DNA of 64,000 nucleotides from the NCBI GenBank assembly GCA_020830965.2, contig JACCFC020000018.1, positions 1-64,000 on the forward strand, given 5' to 3'. This DNA comes from Neisseriaceae bacterium TC5R-5. GTDB lineage: Bacteria; Pseudomonadota; Gammaproteobacteria; Burkholderiales; Chromobacteriaceae. Of the stretch, positions 20,894 through 29,095 are shown piece after piece. Numbering within the stretch: position 1 is the stretch's first letter; the number at the start of each line of letters is the position of its first letter. A program made the position numbers and the translations under genes. Below the pieces are notes generated by a model that was not told the DNA's origin, did no database searches, and worked only from the letters and a program-made list of their open reading frames with translations.

Positions 20894-21084
20894 GTTTCGT
20901 CCCGTCGATCCCGACGGCGCTGGAGTTGACGTCGGGCACGGCGCGCCAGATAGCAAGTTGGCAAAAATCCCAGAAAGAACAAAATGGACAATGTCGCCAG
21001 CAGAGTGTTTTGCGCTACTGCAAACATCAGTACCACATAGAGCCAGCCCATCAATACAATTAGCATCAATATCAAGCTCCGCAC
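20890..21084 (-). CDS. Small inner-membrane protein of unknown function
   Basis: This 64-residue protein is not assigned to a family. Two hydrophobic segments (about residues 3-25 and 28-45) are followed by a very basic tail (RRARRQLQRRRDRRDE), giving a hairpin topology with both ends probably in the cytoplasm by the positive-inside rule. GTG 21084 overlaps the end of the nitronate monooxygenase gene by 13 bp; an ATG at 21066 is the alternative start. The overlap and membrane-like composition argue that it is a real gene rather than chance. Confidence 0.5.
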   Translation of the reverse strand: MRSLILMLIVLMGWLYVVLMFAVAQNTLLATLSILFFLGFLPTCYLARRARRQLQRRRDRRDET

Positions 21085-22139
21085 TCGCTAACACTGGCCA
21101 AATACTCCTGATGCAAGACAGCAACCAGTTCGGCGGCGGCCAATTGCCGACTGGCCGCAACCCCCTCTCCTGCCCATAAAGACAGAAAATCGCGATTGGC
21201 CAACTGATTTGCCGCTGCGCGCAATGGCGCTGTGAGCGCATTCATTACAGGGTAGGCTGGTAAGCGATCTTCTACCGACGCCATTAACGCCATATAGCGA
21301 TTACTCAGACCACGCGCATGCCGTCCAGAAAAAGCCCGTGTCAGTTGTGTACTACCGGCTCTAGCGGCAGCCAACTCAGCCTTCCAACACGCAGAAATCC
21401 CTGATTCCGGGCAACGTAAAAAAGCGGTTCCCAACTGACAGGCTTGAGCGCCCTGACGCAGCATCAACGCAATGTCCTGCCCACTCATCAAGCCACCAGC
21501 CGCAATCACCGGTAGCGGCTGATGCTGCACCATCTTGGCCACTAACTCTCGTGTTGAATAAAGACCACCGGGTGGACGTCCTAAAAATGCACCGCGATGC
21601 CCGCCGGCCTCTTTACCTTGCGCGCACAGCGCATCCACACTCAAGGCGGCCCAGGCTGCAGCTTCCGCCAGATCCGTCGCCGTACCAATAACCGCGATAT
21701 CAGCTTGCTGTAAGCGCAGCACCTGTTGCTGGCTAAGCATACCGAAGGTAAAGCTGGCCACTTTGGGCCTAGCCACTAACAGCGCCTCAAACTGATCAGC
21801 AAAAGACTCGCAAAACCGGGTAGGTACTTGCGGCGGCGGCAAGCCTAACTCAGCATGCAATGGTGCCAACAGCTTTAAAGCAAAAGCCAATTGCTCTGCT
21901 TGTGGTTGTGGTGCTTCCAGCACAAATAAATTAATACCAAACGGCCTATCCGTCAGCTGACGAATACTCGCCACCTCGGCCAACAAACGCTCAGGGCTGA
22001 GCATCGCCCCCGCCAAAAAGCCCAAAGCCCCGGCTTGCGACACGGTCGCTACCAATTGTGCAGTCGTTGCCCCACCAGCCATAGGCGCCTGCACTATCGG
22101 TGTCGTTAATTGCCAGCGATGCCATAAGTCAGAACTCAT
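21072..22139 (-). CDS. Nitronate monooxygenase family FMN enzyme
   Basis: It is predicted to use FMN and oxygen to detoxify alkyl nitronates such as propionate-3-nitronate. The TIM-barrel signatures are present: PIVQAPMAGG at the start, GKEAGGHRG with the catalytic-type His (about residue 175-183), AAGGLMSGQDI and LGTAFLRCPES, which bind the FMN phosphate. Length 355. The ATG at 22139 is preceded by GGAGG. It lies 19 bp after the trans-sulfuration gene, so the two may be cotranscribed. The physiological substrate cannot be told from sequence. Confidence 0.85.
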   Translation of the reverse strand: MSSDLWHRWQLTTPIVQAPMAGGATTAQLVATVSQAGALGFLAGAMLSPERLLAEVASIRQLTDRPFGINLFVLEAPQPQAEQLAFALKLLAPLHAELGLPPPQVPTRFCESFADQFEALLVARPKVASFTFGMLSQQQVLRLQQADIAVIGTATDLAEAAAWAALSVDALCAQGKEAGGHRGAFLGRPPGGLYSTRELVAKMVQHQPLPVIAAGGLMSGQDIALMLRQGAQACQLGTAFLRCPESGISACWKAELAAARAGSTQLTRAFSGRHARGLSNRYMALMASVEDRLPAYPVMNALTAPLRAAANQLANRDFLSLWAGEGVAASRQLAAAELVAVLHQEYLASVSECGA

Positions 22140-22158
22140 CAAGCCTCCGCTGCTAGCC

Positions 22159-23304
22159 CTAATCCGCTAATGCCTGTTCCAAATCGGCAAGAATGTCGCT
22201 GATATCTTCTATCCCCACCGACAAGCGCAAACCACCATCGCGAATACCCAACTGGGCTTTCTGCTCTGGTGGCATGCCGCCATGCGACATGGTGTAGCTG
22301 TGATTTACTAGCGACTCCACACCACCTAGCGACTCGGCCAGCGCAAACAACTGCAAGCGTTCAGCAAAGCGGCTGGCAGCTGCCCGGCTATTCTCTTTGA
22401 GCCACAGGCTGACAATACCGCCAAAACGGCGCATCTGACGCTTGGCTAATTCATGGCCAGGGTGTTCAGGCAAACCAGGGAAAAACACTCGTTCTATCTT
22501 GCGATGAGACAGCAGAAAAGCGGCCACTTTTTCCGCATTATCGCAATGCCGCTCCATCCGCAAATGCAGAGTTTTGATACCACGCAAAGTCAGAAAACAA
22601 TCCTGTGGCCCCGGCACTGCACCCGCTGAGTTCTGGATAAACTTAATCTCGCGATATAGCGCCTCATCATTCACCGCCACCAGACCCAACAGCACATCAG
22701 AATGCCCAGCCAGATATTTGGTTGCCGAATGCACGACAATATCGGCCCCCAGATCAAGCGGATTTTGCAAATAAGGCGTCGCAAAAGTACTATCCACAAC
22801 CACCTGCATCTGATGGCGATGCGCCTCTGCTGCCAACGCAGCAATATCCACCATACCCAATAAAGGATTGGTGGGTGACTCCAACCACAACATACGACTA
22901 TGTGGAGTGATGCTGGCCTGCAAATGAGCAAGCTCGGTCAAATCCACAAAATGCACCTTAATGCCCATCGGCTGCATGACTTTGGTGAGCAGGCGGTAGG
23001 CGCCACCATATAAATCCGCTACCGCAATCACCTCATCACCCGGCTTCAAGCCAGCGCGCAATACCGCATCCACCGCAGCCATGCCACTGGCAAAAGCCAA
23101 ACCATAGCGCGCGTTTTCCAGACTGGCCAGACAGCTTTCCAAAACTGCCCGCGTTGGCGTACCAGTACGCGCATAGGCAAATGCCAAAGGATCATCAATA
23201 TGATCAAAGGCAAAAGCCGAGGTTTGATAAATCGGAGGCATGACGGCTTTATTATGTTCTGCACTGTCATAGCCGGCGTGAATCGCCTTGGTTGCAAACT
23301 TCAT
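22159..23304 (-). CDS. PLP-dependent trans-sulfuration enzyme (cystathionine gamma-synthase/lyase family)
   Basis: This Cys/Met metabolism enzyme of fold type I acts on cystathionine, O-acylhomoserine or methionine. The PLP lysine is Lys196 in HSATKYLAG, and ADLYGGAYRLL and ESPTNPLL bind cofactor and substrate. The Tyr-Arg pair AYARTGTPTR contacts the neighbouring subunit. Length 381. GGAGGAGT before ATG 23304 fixes the start; the longer frame is noise. Synthase, beta-lyase and gamma-lyase cannot be separated safely by eye. It is followed by nitronate monooxygenase and preceded by an amino-acid permease, which suggests sulfur amino acid use. Confidence 0.85.
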   Translation of the reverse strand: MKFATKAIHAGYDSAEHNKAVMPPIYQTSAFAFDHIDDPLAFAYARTGTPTRAVLESCLASLENARYGLAFASGMAAVDAVLRAGLKPGDEVIAVADLYGGAYRLLTKVMQPMGIKVHFVDLTELAHLQASITPHSRMLWLESPTNPLLGMVDIAALAAEAHRHQMQVVVDSTFATPYLQNPLDLGADIVVHSATKYLAGHSDVLLGLVAVNDEALYREIKFIQNSAGAVPGPQDCFLTLRGIKTLHLRMERHCDNAEKVAAFLLSHRKIERVFFPGLPEHPGHELAKRQMRRFGGIVSLWLKENSRAAASRFAERLQLFALAESLGGVESLVNHSYTMSHGGMPPEQKAQLGIRDGGLRLSVGIEDISDILADLEQALAD

Positions 23305-23330
23305 TACTCCTCCTCTTAAATCAATGCCAA

Positions 23331-23993
23331 TCAGCGCCGATGCGCCAACTCCAAACGGGCTTCCAGCCACTTCTGCAAACGCTCAAAACTGGCACTAAGC
23401 ACCCAATAAATGGCCGCAGCCGCCAGGTAAAGCGGCAAAGGTTGAAAAGTCTGTGCAATTACCTCCTTGGTCACTAACATCAACTCAGCAACCGTAATCA
23501 CAGAGACCAAGGAGGTATCCTTAATTAAACTGATCAAGGAATTAGACAAGGCGGGCACCGCTAAACGTAAAGCCTGCGGAGCAATGATATAGCGCATGCT
23601 TTGCAACCAGCTCAAGCCCAAGGAAAACGCCGCCTCCCACTGCCCACGGGATACCCCGGCAATCCCGCCACGCAAGCTTTCTGATAAATAAGCTGCCACA
23701 TTCAAAGTCAGCGCCAACACTCCAGACACCACTGGCCCCAGCTCGATACCCACACTGGGCAAACCATAGTAAATAACAAATACTTGGACCAGTAAGGGAG
23801 TTCCTCGCATTACACTCACGTAAAAAGTGGCTAATTGCGTCAACACTGGAACGCGTGCCACCCGCACAACGGCCACGATGAAACCCAAGGGTAAGCCCAA
23901 CAGCATAGCCAAGGCTGCAAACATCAGCGTATAAGCAGCCCCCTGCAACATAAACGGCAAGGCAAGACTAAATAACTCTATCCATTCATTCAC
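23331..23993 (-). CDS. Amino-acid ABC transporter permease (HisM/TcyB type), orphan
   Basis: This is the membrane subunit of a polar amino-acid importer. The 220 residues contain about five membrane segments. The family EAA loop that docks on the ATPase is present as EAAFSLGLSWLQSMRYIIAPQ. FYVSVMRGTPLLVQVF is the other typical motif. Neither a periplasmic binding protein nor an ATPase gene adjoins it. Upstream, where these normally lie, there is a repeat element and non-coding DNA. The next gene, a trans-sulfuration enzyme 26 bp downstream, suggests a cystine or other sulfur amino acid substrate. GTG 23993 is the apparent start, without a clear ribosome binding site. Confidence 0.85.
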   Translation of the reverse strand: MNEWIELFSLALPFMLQGAAYTLMFAALAMLLGLPLGFIVAVVRVARVPVLTQLATFYVSVMRGTPLLVQVFVIYYGLPSVGIELGPVVSGVLALTLNVAAYLSESLRGGIAGVSRGQWEAAFSLGLSWLQSMRYIIAPQALRLAVPALSNSLISLIKDTSLVSVITVAELMLVTKEVIAQTFQPLPLYLAAAAIYWVLSASFERLQKWLEARLELAHRR

Positions 23994-24054
23994 GCATCGG
24001 CTTCCACAAAAAAGTACAATTTTTTAAATCATGACTTACCGCCACGCTTTTTTA

Positions 24055-24166
24055 GAACCGCTAACAAGACCTCAAAGAGTACCTGAGCCGAGGCGCGCCG
24101 ACGCAGACAGTACCAGTAGTACGACAAGGAAGCGCAACACTGGATCAGGGGTTTTGTTAACGGCTC
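24055..24166 (+). repeat. MITE-like element, copy A (112 bp)
   Basis: The left end GAACCGCTAACAAGACC and right end GGTTTTGTTAACGGCTC are imperfect inverted repeats, flanked by TTA on both sides (24052-24054 and 24167-24169). The interior has the family core GCGCCGACGCAGACAGTAC. It lies directly upstream of the orphan permease gene. Confidence 0.8.
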
Positions 24167-24169
24167 TTA

Positions 24170-24338
24170 GAAAACACTCAGAAAAGCTTAAACAAGCTTT
24201 TACACAACACTCTGATCAGGCCATGCAGCATACCCTCAAGCCCCTTGCTCTGTCACCCGCTGGCCCCTCATCAAACCCCATAAAACCTCACTATGTGCAG
24301 CCAAGCGACAAGAGCTATCAACCCAGCCGCCAAGCACG
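24170..24338. other. Non-coding stretch between copy A and the N-acetyltransferase gene
   Basis: No gene is supported. A hairpin AAAAGCTT/AAGCTTTT (24182-24201) lies here; it is too AT-rich to call a terminator with confidence. The region is downstream of the N-acetyltransferase cluster and upstream of the permease, and may be what remains of lost transporter genes. Confidence 0.4.
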
Positions 24339-25118
24339 TTATACAACCATGCGATCAGATGGAACGATAAGCTTCGCCAAACGTTTAAACATCTCTTGAT
24401 TTATCTGCCGTTTTCTCTTGCTGCTTGCTTTTATCACGGTATAACTAGAATTGGTCAACAACCTGCTTCCGTCTGCCGTAAAAATGGCAATTAGTGGGGT
24501 TTTGTTAAATGGGGAAACCGATTCAAAAGTAATGATTTTTCTGATTTTCTCTAGTGAAGCCATAGAGATACTTTTATAATCCATGGTAAACCGATAACCA
24601 ATACTCCATGCTAGATCATTAGATTTTTTGAAATTAAAATAGTAAAATAATGAATCATGTGTTATTTGATATTCAGTATCCTTAAATTTGACAATATCAC
24701 CATTTAGCGCCACCATCACTCTGGGACTTTTTAAACCAAACCCAATATCAAGCAAATATTGTTTACCATCATGATTTAAAATATTAAAAACATGCGTATC
24801 TTGAAAAGCAAACCAATTATTCTGAACATTGTCATACACGGTGGCTGTCATCAGAGTAATATTAATACCACTTTGTTGCATCACACTATGTAATAAAGGA
24901 TTTAGCTCGTAGCACAAACCACCTTTTCCATTTATGATGATTTTCTCCCGAATTGATGCTGCAGTTAACGGCACCTCGGGAGAATATAAAACACTTAAAT
25001 TATCAAAAGGTAGTGACTGCTGGCTATGAGCAATAATTTTATTAATAACTGCTAAATTCCAACTCATCACAGCATCCAGCTTAATTCGCTGAAAAAATTC
25101 ATTAGCAATATTTTTCAT
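24339..25118 (-). CDS. Arylamine N-acetyltransferase family protein
   Basis: Members transfer an acyl group from CoA to an arylamine or hydrazine through a cysteine thioester. The catalytic triad is visible: Cys69 in GKGGLCYELN, His109 in QDTHVFNI and Asp124 in LLDIGFG, at almost the same positions as in characterised bacterial enzymes. The usual RGG before the Cys reads KGG. Length 259 is slightly short of the typical 270-280. The ATG at 25118 lies 6 bp after the stop of the luciferase-like gene, so the pair is translationally coupled. The gene is AT-richer than the housekeeping block, which suggests acquisition. Confidence 0.85.
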   Translation of the reverse strand: MKNIANEFFQRIKLDAVMSWNLAVINKIIAHSQQSLPFDNLSVLYSPEVPLTAASIREKIIINGKGGLCYELNPLLHSVMQQSGINITLMTATVYDNVQNNWFAFQDTHVFNILNHDGKQYLLDIGFGLKSPRVMVALNGDIVKFKDTEYQITHDSLFYYFNFKKSNDLAWSIGYRFTMDYKSISMASLEKIRKIITFESVSPFNKTPLIAIFTADGSRLLTNSSYTVIKASSKRKRQINQEMFKRLAKLIVPSDRMVV

Positions 25119-25123
25119 AAAAA

Positions 25124-26206
25124 TCAATCTTCACAGAAAATTTCATCATTTGTTTTTTCAACAAACTGTTTGATTGCAGGAGAAATAATATTGGCTAGCA
25201 CATGTATGTTATTTCTAATTAAATATTCCGGCAAAGCACCGGTATCGACATGCGCAAGAAAGCGTTGCTGTTTATAAAGCTGATATTGATGCTTGAGCTT
25301 AGCAATAATGGTATCTGGCGAGCCAATCATCATCGCATTTTCTCTAGCAAGCGATCTATATAAAAAATCAATCGGCACAGAATCCGAACGTAGCTCCCGC
25401 ATCATTCCATTAAAATAAGGATAGAACTCCTCCACTGCTTGCTCATCTGTCTTCGCGGTGTGAAACCAGCTACTTGTCGTGATCGACAAATCTTCTTGAG
25501 CATAACCCGTCGCAATACCCACCTGCCGGTAAGCATCAATTGCCGCCTTAAAGCTGTCGGACTCTCCAGCAAGAGTGGTTAACACTATTGGTAAGCCCTT
25601 AGCCGCTGCGGCTATAGCACTACGACTATGCCCGCCAACCGCATGATAAATTTTCAATTTTTTATTAAGTGGCTGTGGAAAAATACGAGCACCTACTAAA
25701 GGAGCCCTATGTTTTCCCTGCCAATTTATTGGGACTTCTGCTATAGATGCCTTGCTAAGCTGAATAAGCAAATCAAGCTTTTCATCGAATAAAGATTGGT
25801 AATCCTCAACTGCATGCCCCAACAAACTAAAGCCACCCAATCTGGAGCCTTTTCCTGCGATGATTTCCACCCGACCATTGGATATCAAATCTAATGTAGC
25901 GAAGTCCTCAAACACCCTGACTGGATCCAAAACACTCAGAACCGTTACTGAACTCATCAAGGTAATATTTGATGTTGCCTGAGCGATAGCACCAAGAATG
26001 ACGGTATGCGCTGAACTGACAAAACCTTCTTGATGACTTTCTCCTAAGGCAAAAATATCCAAGCCTTCTGTTTCAGTATATTTTGCCATTTCAATAATTT
26101 GTTTTATTCGTTCCTGCTCACTTATTTTCTGTTTAGTCAGCGGATCATTAAGGTGAGCCCCTATAGACGAAATACCAATTTGAAATGGTAGCGGCTTATT
26201 AATCAA
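25124..26206 (-). CDS. Luciferase-like flavin-dependent monooxygenase (LLM class)
   Basis: This is a TIM-barrel oxidoreductase using FMNH2 or F420-type chemistry; substrate unknown. Family motifs include an N-terminal FQIGISS strand, IFALGESHQEGF, the SSVTVLSVLDPVRVFEDFATLD block and the phosphate-binding SNGRVEIIAGKGS. Length 360. The start appears to be TTG 26206, with AGGAAA 7 nt upstream. No flavin reductase is adjacent, so reduced flavin must come from elsewhere. It is the middle member of a minus-strand cluster with an N-acetyltransferase and two exported SnoaL-fold proteins. Confidence 0.88.
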   Translation of the reverse strand: MINKPLPFQIGISSIGAHLNDPLTKQKISEQERIKQIIEMAKYTETEGLDIFALGESHQEGFVSSAHTVILGAIAQATSNITLMSSVTVLSVLDPVRVFEDFATLDLISNGRVEIIAGKGSRLGGFSLLGHAVEDYQSLFDEKLDLLIQLSKASIAEVPINWQGKHRAPLVGARIFPQPLNKKLKIYHAVGGHSRSAIAAAAKGLPIVLTTLAGESDSFKAAIDAYRQVGIATGYAQEDLSITTSSWFHTAKTDEQAVEEFYPYFNGMMRELRSDSVPIDFLYRSLARENAMMIGSPDTIIAKLKHQYQLYKQQRFLAHVDTGALPEYLIRNNIHVLANIISPAIKQFVEKTNDEIFCED

Positions 26207-26229
26207 TTTACTTTCCTATATCATCATAT

Positions 26230-26291
26230 ATTTTTTTAAAAAAATAAGGCTAGTTATGAGTAAACTTAAAAAATCCACTCCAACCAGCCTT
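26230..26291 (-). terminator. Terminator after the first SnoaL-like gene
   Basis: The arms 26246-26261 (AAGGCTAGTTATGAGT) and 26277-26291 (ACTCCAACCAGCCTT) pair with a few mismatches. In the minus-strand direction the hairpin is followed by ATTTTTTT. It would separate the small exported protein from the luciferase-like gene, unless readthrough occurs. Confidence 0.6.
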
Positions 26292-26323
26292 GGCTACACT
26301 AAAATTACTTGTGCCTGCTACTA

Positions 26324-26776
26324 TTACTTACTGCTTGCTTTAGCAGCCTGATATAGTGGTGCAATATCCATATAGATATACGTTCCATCTACTTTACCAT
26401 TACGAATTTCAAAAACATCAGTTACTGGTAAAGTGATTTTACTACCATCGTGACGGGTATAGGTCACATCCATCTGAGCGACGATAGAATCTTGATCGCG
26501 CCATACTTTATGCACGGTATGCTTCACATTTTTGACGCTGGTAAAAAAATCCTCTTGAGCTTTGTAAACTCCAGCCTTACCTTTTACCTCAGGAAAGTTG
26601 CCAAACTTGAAGCGAGAGTTTTCTGTAATGATTTTGGCAAATTCTTTAGGATTCATACTATCAATAGCTGCAATAATTGTTTCGGCCTTAATTGACGATG
26701 TGTGATTGGCATCGTAACTCTTGGCATGAGTAAAAAAAGACAGCAACAAGGCAAAAAAAGCAAACATAAATTTCAT
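26324..26776 (-). CDS. Exported SnoaL/NTF2-like protein
   Basis: This 150-residue protein has an N-terminal signal peptide (MKFMFAFFALLLSFFTHA, cleavage after THA). An NTF2-like fold follows: an N-terminal helix (IIAAIDSMNPKEFAKII), a central strand pair (VAQMDVTYTRHDGS) and a final DVFEIRNGKV segment typical of the SnoaL-like superfamily. Such proteins are isomerases, hydrolases or binding modules, and no catalytic residue can be named here. The ATG at 26776 has AAAGG upstream. A terminator follows the gene. Confidence 0.75.
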   Translation of the reverse strand: MKFMFAFFALLLSFFTHAKSYDANHTSSIKAETIIAAIDSMNPKEFAKIITENSRFKFGNFPEVKGKAGVYKAQEDFFTSVKNVKHTVHKVWRDQDSIVAQMDVTYTRHDGSKITLPVTDVFEIRNGKVDGTYIYMDIAPLYQAAKASSK

Positions 26777-26872
26777 TACACACAACCTTTCATAAAAATT
26801 TTGTTCATGTTTTTCAAAAACATAGAATCACAAAAACACAAGAAGAGAAAACCAATATTTTTTCTAAAAAAG

Positions 26873-27484
26873 TCAGTCGAGTAATCCGATCTGTTTCATG
26901 AAGGTATAGTCATCATAAAATAGCCATTCCTCATCCATCGTACCTTCATCATTCCAACGACCAATCGTCGCCATTTCAATTTCAAAACGTTTACCAGTAG
27001 GCTGAATGACTTTACCGTTCGCCAGCACCATCGGTTTGGTAAAAGTCCCGCGCCACACGCCAGTCACTGCGGTGTATCTACCCTGACCGATACGAACATG
27101 ATGGATAGGATTTTCTGTATCCGGTGCAAAAGAGAAGATTTTTTTAGAGCGCTCCAAATGCTCTTGCAAACCATGTGTTGTTGTACCATCCGGGTAGTGT
27201 ACAATTATATGTTTGGCATGACTTCTATCCATTTCATCCCACTTTTGATGGCTATAAACATTGAAATCCAAGTCATCAAAATTATTGAGATTTTTTTCTA
27301 CTGTACGCCGTTCGTCTTTGAACTGTTTTAGCGTTCTGTTGATATTGGATTCTGCCATTTCCGGGCTAGTCGACTTAAAATCATCCGGCAAATTTTTTGC
27401 CATCACACTACTAGCCGATGCGACAAACGAAAAAGCAATTAGGGATATTGCTGTAGCAGAAACTATATTTTGCTTTACTGTCAT
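26873..27484 (-). CDS. Exported SnoaL-like (ester cyclase-type) protein
   Basis: The first gene of the cluster encodes 203 residues with a signal peptide (about 1-29, ending SSVMA). The mature part has a helical N-terminal extension (about 45-70) and a SnoaL-like fold with HIIVHYPDGTTTHGLQEH, VTGVWRGTFTKPM and MATIGRWNDEGTMDEEWLFYDD. The last motif is typical of the ester cyclase / polyketide cyclase-like group. Substrate unknown. GGAG precedes ATG 27484. It is divergently transcribed from a LysR regulator across a 141-bp gap holding two inverted repeats, so LysR control is likely. Confidence 0.8.
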   Translation of the reverse strand: MTVKQNIVSATAISLIAFSFVASASSVMAKNLPDDFKSTSPEMAESNINRTLKQFKDERRTVEKNLNNFDDLDFNVYSHQKWDEMDRSHAKHIIVHYPDGTTTHGLQEHLERSKKIFSFAPDTENPIHHVRIGQGRYTAVTGVWRGTFTKPMVLANGKVIQPTGKRFEIEMATIGRWNDEGTMDEEWLFYDDYTFMKQIGLLD

Positions 27485-27523
27485 TTTTTGACTCCGGTAT
27501 CGAAAAATAAAATAGTTGCATTG

Positions 27524-27595
27524 AGGTGCTTAATCACCTGCACTCGTGACAGGGATAAGCATAAGCTTGAGGTCGCTCATATAAAATAGAGCGAC
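27524..27595. promoter_or_regulatory. Inverted repeats in the divergent LysR / SnoaL promoter region
   Basis: Two dyads lie in the 141-bp gap: AGGTG (27524-27528) with CACCT (27535-27539), and GTCGCTC (27572-27578) with GAGCGAC (27589-27595). The second brackets ATATAAAATA, a likely -10 region for the LysR gene. Both are candidate LysR binding sites. Confidence 0.45.
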
Positions 27596-27625
27596 TGTTA
27601 ATAGACTATTTCATTATTTGAAAAA

Positions 27626-28522
27626 ATGGACACCATAAACAGCATGCGGACTTTTATGGCTGTTGCTGAAAAGCTCAGCTTCAGTGAAGCCGCCGAAGTG
27701 TTAAATCTCACCGCGGTCAGCGTCAGCCGTCAAATTGCTTACTTGGAACGACGCCTTGGCGTACGGCTGTTAAATCGCAACACCCGACAAGTCAGCCTTA
27801 GCTCGACAGGTGCTACCTACTACGAGCATTGCGTGGAAATTGTCGGGAAATTTGACGCGACTGAAGCAGCCATAAGCTCACAAGCCTTACAGGCGTCAGG
27901 CAAACTCCGTTTGGCACTGCCGATGAGCTTGAGCAGCACTAGCTTTGCGATGTACTTAGCTCGCTTTCAACAGAAATTTCCGGCCATTCTGGTAGATGCT
28001 TCATTAACTGATCGCACGGTAGACCTAGTTGAAGAGGGGTTTGATTTGGGACTACGCATCACTCATGAGCCACCACCTCATCTGATTGCCCGCAAGCTCG
28101 CAACAACTTATTTATGTTTATGTGCATCGCCAAGCTATCTGGCCAAGCATGGTCAACCCGCTCATCCTCGTGAATTGCATCAACATCGCTGCCTAAGCTA
28201 TAGCCATAGCTCAGATGGTGACAATTGGTCGTTACATGGCAAGGAAGAAAAGTTTGAAATAGGCGTACAGTGGAATTTTCGCGCCAATAGTAGCGAGATG
28301 CTATGTTCTGCCGCCAAAATGGGAATGGGCATTACCAGACTCCCCATTTTTCAAATCAAACAAGATTTAATCGATGGAAATTTAGTACGTGTTCTACCCG
28401 ACTACGCCGGACCTTTGATGGGTATATGGGCTATTTATGCTAATCGCAGCTATATGTCAGCAAAAGTACGTAACTTTATTGATCATATGGTGGGAGAGTT
28501 TTCAATAGCGGACCACCACTGA
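27626..28522 (+). CDS. LysR-family transcriptional regulator (SnoaL/monooxygenase cluster)
   Basis: The 298-residue protein has an N-terminal winged helix-turn-helix (about 1-60; SFSEAAEVLNLTAVSVSRQIAYLERRLG) and a C-terminal effector-binding domain of the periplasmic-binding-protein type. It is of the CrgA/PtrR-like subgroup by its RLLNRNTRQVSLSSTG linker. It is divergent from the SnoaL-monooxygenase-acetyltransferase cluster and probably regulates it. Inducer unknown. Confidence 0.92.
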   Translation: MDTINSMRTFMAVAEKLSFSEAAEVLNLTAVSVSRQIAYLERRLGVRLLNRNTRQVSLSSTGATYYEHCVEIVGKFDATEAAISSQALQASGKLRLALPMSLSSTSFAMYLARFQQKFPAILVDASLTDRTVDLVEEGFDLGLRITHEPPPHLIARKLATTYLCLCASPSYLAKHGQPAHPRELHQHRCLSYSHSSDGDNWSLHGKEEKFEIGVQWNFRANSSEMLCSAAKMGMGITRLPIFQIKQDLIDGNLVRVLPDYAGPLMGIWAIYANRSYMSAKVRNFIDHMVGEFSIADHH

Positions 28523-28569
28523 TTGGTATGAATTGCCTGAAGGCTTTAAAAACCTAGTCACCAAGCTAA

Positions 28570-28669
28570 GAACCGTTAGCAAAACCTCGAAGAATAGCTG
28601 AGCCAAGCCGCGCCGACGCAGACAGTACAAGTAGGCGCAATGCTGGATCAGCGGTGTTATCAGCGGCAC
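28570..28669 (+). repeat. MITE-like element, copy C (100 bp)
   Basis: The left end GAACCGTTAGCAAAACC and right end with GTTATCAGCGGCAC are flanked by TAA on both sides (28567-28569 and 28670-28672). The core GCGCCGACGCAGACAGTAC is present. It is about 12 bp shorter than copies A and B because of an internal deletion after GTACAAGTA. Confidence 0.75.
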
Positions 28670-28971
28670 TAAACACATAGTTTTGAGCATGCCTACCCTC
28701 TCCGAGTGTTGTAGACACCATCCCCTCCCACGCTGGCCAGTTGCTCGTCTGAAGCCAACTACGATAACCACTCTTCGGCTTGAGCCGCATCGCCATGGCG
28801 GTGGTCTGTCATTTCTATCGCGCAAATGTCCTACGTTTCAACATCTATCGCCAGATGACGCTTTCCCAAGCCCTGTGCTATTGAACAGCAACTGCATCGG
28901 TGCTGCGCGACGACGAACAGCTCAGCCAATATCTTAGGACTTATGCGACAACACCACGATGATCACTCCCG

Positions 28972-28990
28972 ATATGAGTTTAACTCATAT
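28972..28990. promoter_or_regulatory. 19-bp perfect palindrome upstream of the fae homologue
   Basis: ATATGAGTT-T-AACTCATAT is a perfect dyad around one central base, 105 bp before the fae-like start codon. An extra half-site-like ATGAG follows at about 28995. It has no T tract and looks like an operator. The GcvA-type LysR at the far end of the cluster is one candidate binder. Confidence 0.4.
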
Positions 28991-29095
28991 GCTGATGAGT
29001 TTTTATGACTACCACCTCTTACACAACAAAGGGTAGAAATAACACCTCGGAATAGGGCAACAGCTCGTCCACCCGCTACTCACCACGAGGTTACA

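Larger units (their letters stand above)
28523..29095. other. Intergenic region with MITE copy C and a palindrome; no supported gene
   Basis: The gap between the LysR gene and the fae homologue holds a MITE-like copy (28570-28669) and a palindrome (28972-28990). Between them about 300 bp show only weak, out-of-context open frames on both strands, including the short plus-strand stretch LRDDEQLSQYLRTYATTPR near 28900. These may be gene remnants but match nothing I recognise. Confidence 0.4.

Noticed and set aside
24031-24399. 122-codon plus-strand frame before the N-acetyltransferase gene
   Set aside because: It runs through MITE copy A and into the antisense of the acetyltransferase end; composition is not protein-like.
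28566-28825. Minus-strand frames of 76 and 107 codons after the LysR gene
   Set aside because: Both read through MITE copy C; similar frames appear antisense to copy B, so they come from the repeat.
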